Shown here: piece by piece, positions 4,681-5,308 of the stretch
Layout of the letters: each line of letters begins with the position of its first letter
How positions within the stretch are numbered: the stretch's first letter is position 1
NCBI GenBank assembly: GCA_019689955.1
Contig: JADGGM010000263.1
Span: 1 to 5,308, forward strand
Source: Gemmatimonadaceae bacterium
Lineage (GTDB): Bacteria > Gemmatimonadota > Gemmatimonadetes > Gemmatimonadales > Gemmatimonadaceae
DNA length: 5,308 nt
Reading direction: 5' to 3'
Translations under genes and position numbers: made by a program
The notes under the pieces: generated by a model
What the model was told of the DNA's origin: nothing
What the model saw: the letters and a program-made list of their open reading frames with translations, nothing else
The model's database searches: none

Positions 4681-5308
4681 CACGAACGACACGCCGTCGA
4701 GCCCGGTAGGGACGGGGAGGCCAAGCGCACGGAGCGCGCTCGGCATCACGTCGACCGTGCGGCGCGGCGGGCGCGCGACCCGGTGGATGGAGAGGATGGG
4801 GACCAGCATGTGCTCGCGGTGCAGCGCGCCGTGCGTGCTCACGTGCGGGATCGGCTCGTAGCGTGCGCGAAAGTCCCAGCCGCGGGCGGCCGAGAGGATG
4901 ATCTCCCCCGCGCGCGCGGAGCCGGCGAGGTGGGCGATCTGCACGAGCGAGTCGGGGTAGTCGGTGGCGAGGGTGACGTCGTGGGCTTCGTCCGCGGTGA
5001 GCGCGTGCTGCTCGCCGAGCGCGAGCGGGTCGCCGGAGAGTGGGCGGTAGCTGTAGCGGTCGCCGTCGCGCTCCACCACCGCCGCGCCGCGGCCGCGGGC
5101 GCGGACTTCGCACCGGGTTGGGGATTCCGGAAGAAGCACCACGTCCACCGACGGCCGGTCGAGGAGCGATTCCACGAGCGGCTCCCAGCGCGCGCGAAGC
5201 GCGGGCCACCAGGGGCGGGCGCGGTGCGCGAGCTCGAGGTAGATGTGGGCCATGGCGTTCCCGCTCACCATCACTGCGGCGTCGGGGCGGCGGGCGTAGA
5301 TCCACGGG
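4678..5308 (-). CDS. Alkaline phosphatase superfamily protein, C-terminal part (5' end outside the window)
   Basis: The frame stays open from the right edge to TGA 4680-4678, giving about 210 residues of the C-terminal half. The readable part at the edge is PWIYARRPDAAVMVSGNAMA, so the GTG and ATG codons near 5274 are internal. Family signals are the late metal-ligand region HVSTHGALHREHMLVPILS and the ending RTVDVMPSALRALGLPVPTG then LDGVSFV, typical of type I phosphodiesterase/nucleotide pyrophosphatase and sulfatase-like members (a 'three-metal-site' histidine followed by R-T-V-D-V-P). The catalytic Thr/Ser and the first metal ligands would lie in the missing N-terminal half. Such enzymes hydrolyse phospho- or sulfo-esters; the substrate is unknown. 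It converges on the membrane-protein gene and shares its terminator hairpin. The overlapping minus-strand frame of similar length is a GC-rich shadow. Confidence 0.8.
   Translation of the reverse strand, partial: PWIYARRPDAAVMVSGNAMAHIYLELAHRARPWWPALRARWEPLVESLLDRPSVDVVLLPESPTRCEVRARGRGAAVVERDGDRYSYRPLSGDPLALGEQHALTADEAHDVTLATDYPDSLVQIAHLAGSARAGEIILSAARGWDFRARYEPIPHVSTHGALHREHMLVPILSIHRVARPPRRTVDVMPSALRALGLPVPTGLDGVSFV

Noticed and set aside
4574..5305. Minus-strand 243-codon frame overlapping the phosphatase-family gene
   Set aside because: Its translation is Arg/Pro/Ala low-complexity, while the alternative frame shows family motifs and uses the stop in the terminator palindrome.
1..5308. 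tRNA, rRNA, CRISPR array, transposase or integrase
   Set aside because: No cloverleaf-like segment, no regularly spaced repeats and no transposase or recombinase motifs were found on either strand.

Overview
The window is chromosomal-type DNA from a high-GC bacterium (roughly two thirds G+C by eye, strong third-position GC in the coding frames). Protein style, a queG gene and a bacterial sigma-70 promoter all fit a bacterium. A soil or sediment lineage such as Gemmatimonadota is my impression from the protein flavour, but nothing here proves the phylum.

Left part (1-990): a membrane-anchored SRPBCC-fold protein on the + strand, then about 220 bp without a convincing gene. This gap contains a sharp AT-rich patch (about 871-910, 30% G+C) with a near-perfect sigma-70 promoter (TTGACT, 17 bp, TATAAT) and several dyads that look like operators.

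Accessory module (991-2552): two tightly coupled + strand genes with a 4-bp GTGA overlap. The first encodes a winged-helix DNA-binding domain, then what looks like a nucleotidyltransferase (NTase) fold with a destroyed active site, then a charged helical C-terminal region. The second encodes a DUF6036-like NTase that keeps a GS motif and an acidic E-x-D pair. A transcription regulator with a dead NTase domain, paired with an apparently intact NTase and read from a strong operator-bearing promoter, is organised like a toxin-antitoxin or phage-defence pair (compare AbiEi/AbiEii). This is the most interesting part of the window, and the function is inferred.

Gene graveyard (about 2590-2933): the last 36 codons of a cupin protein, an intact stop/Shine-Dalgarno/start junction, the first 24 codons of a zinc-dependent alcohol dehydrogenase, and then the tail of a third, possibly NTF2/SnoaL-like, protein joined in frame but broken by a 2-bp GA expansion. 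It reads as a metabolic operon shredded by deletions next to the accessory module.

Right part (2994-5308): conserved-looking chromosome. On the minus strand a small uncharacterised protein overlaps the start of queG (epoxyqueuosine reductase, last step of queuosine synthesis) by GTGA. Divergent to it is a three-helix CBU_0592-type membrane protein. This converges on the 3' part of an alkaline-phosphatase-superfamily (type I phosphodiesterase/nucleotide pyrophosphatase-like) gene that runs off the right edge. The two convergent genes finish inside one perfect 9-bp-stem palindrome whose outer three bases on each side are the two TGA stop codons.
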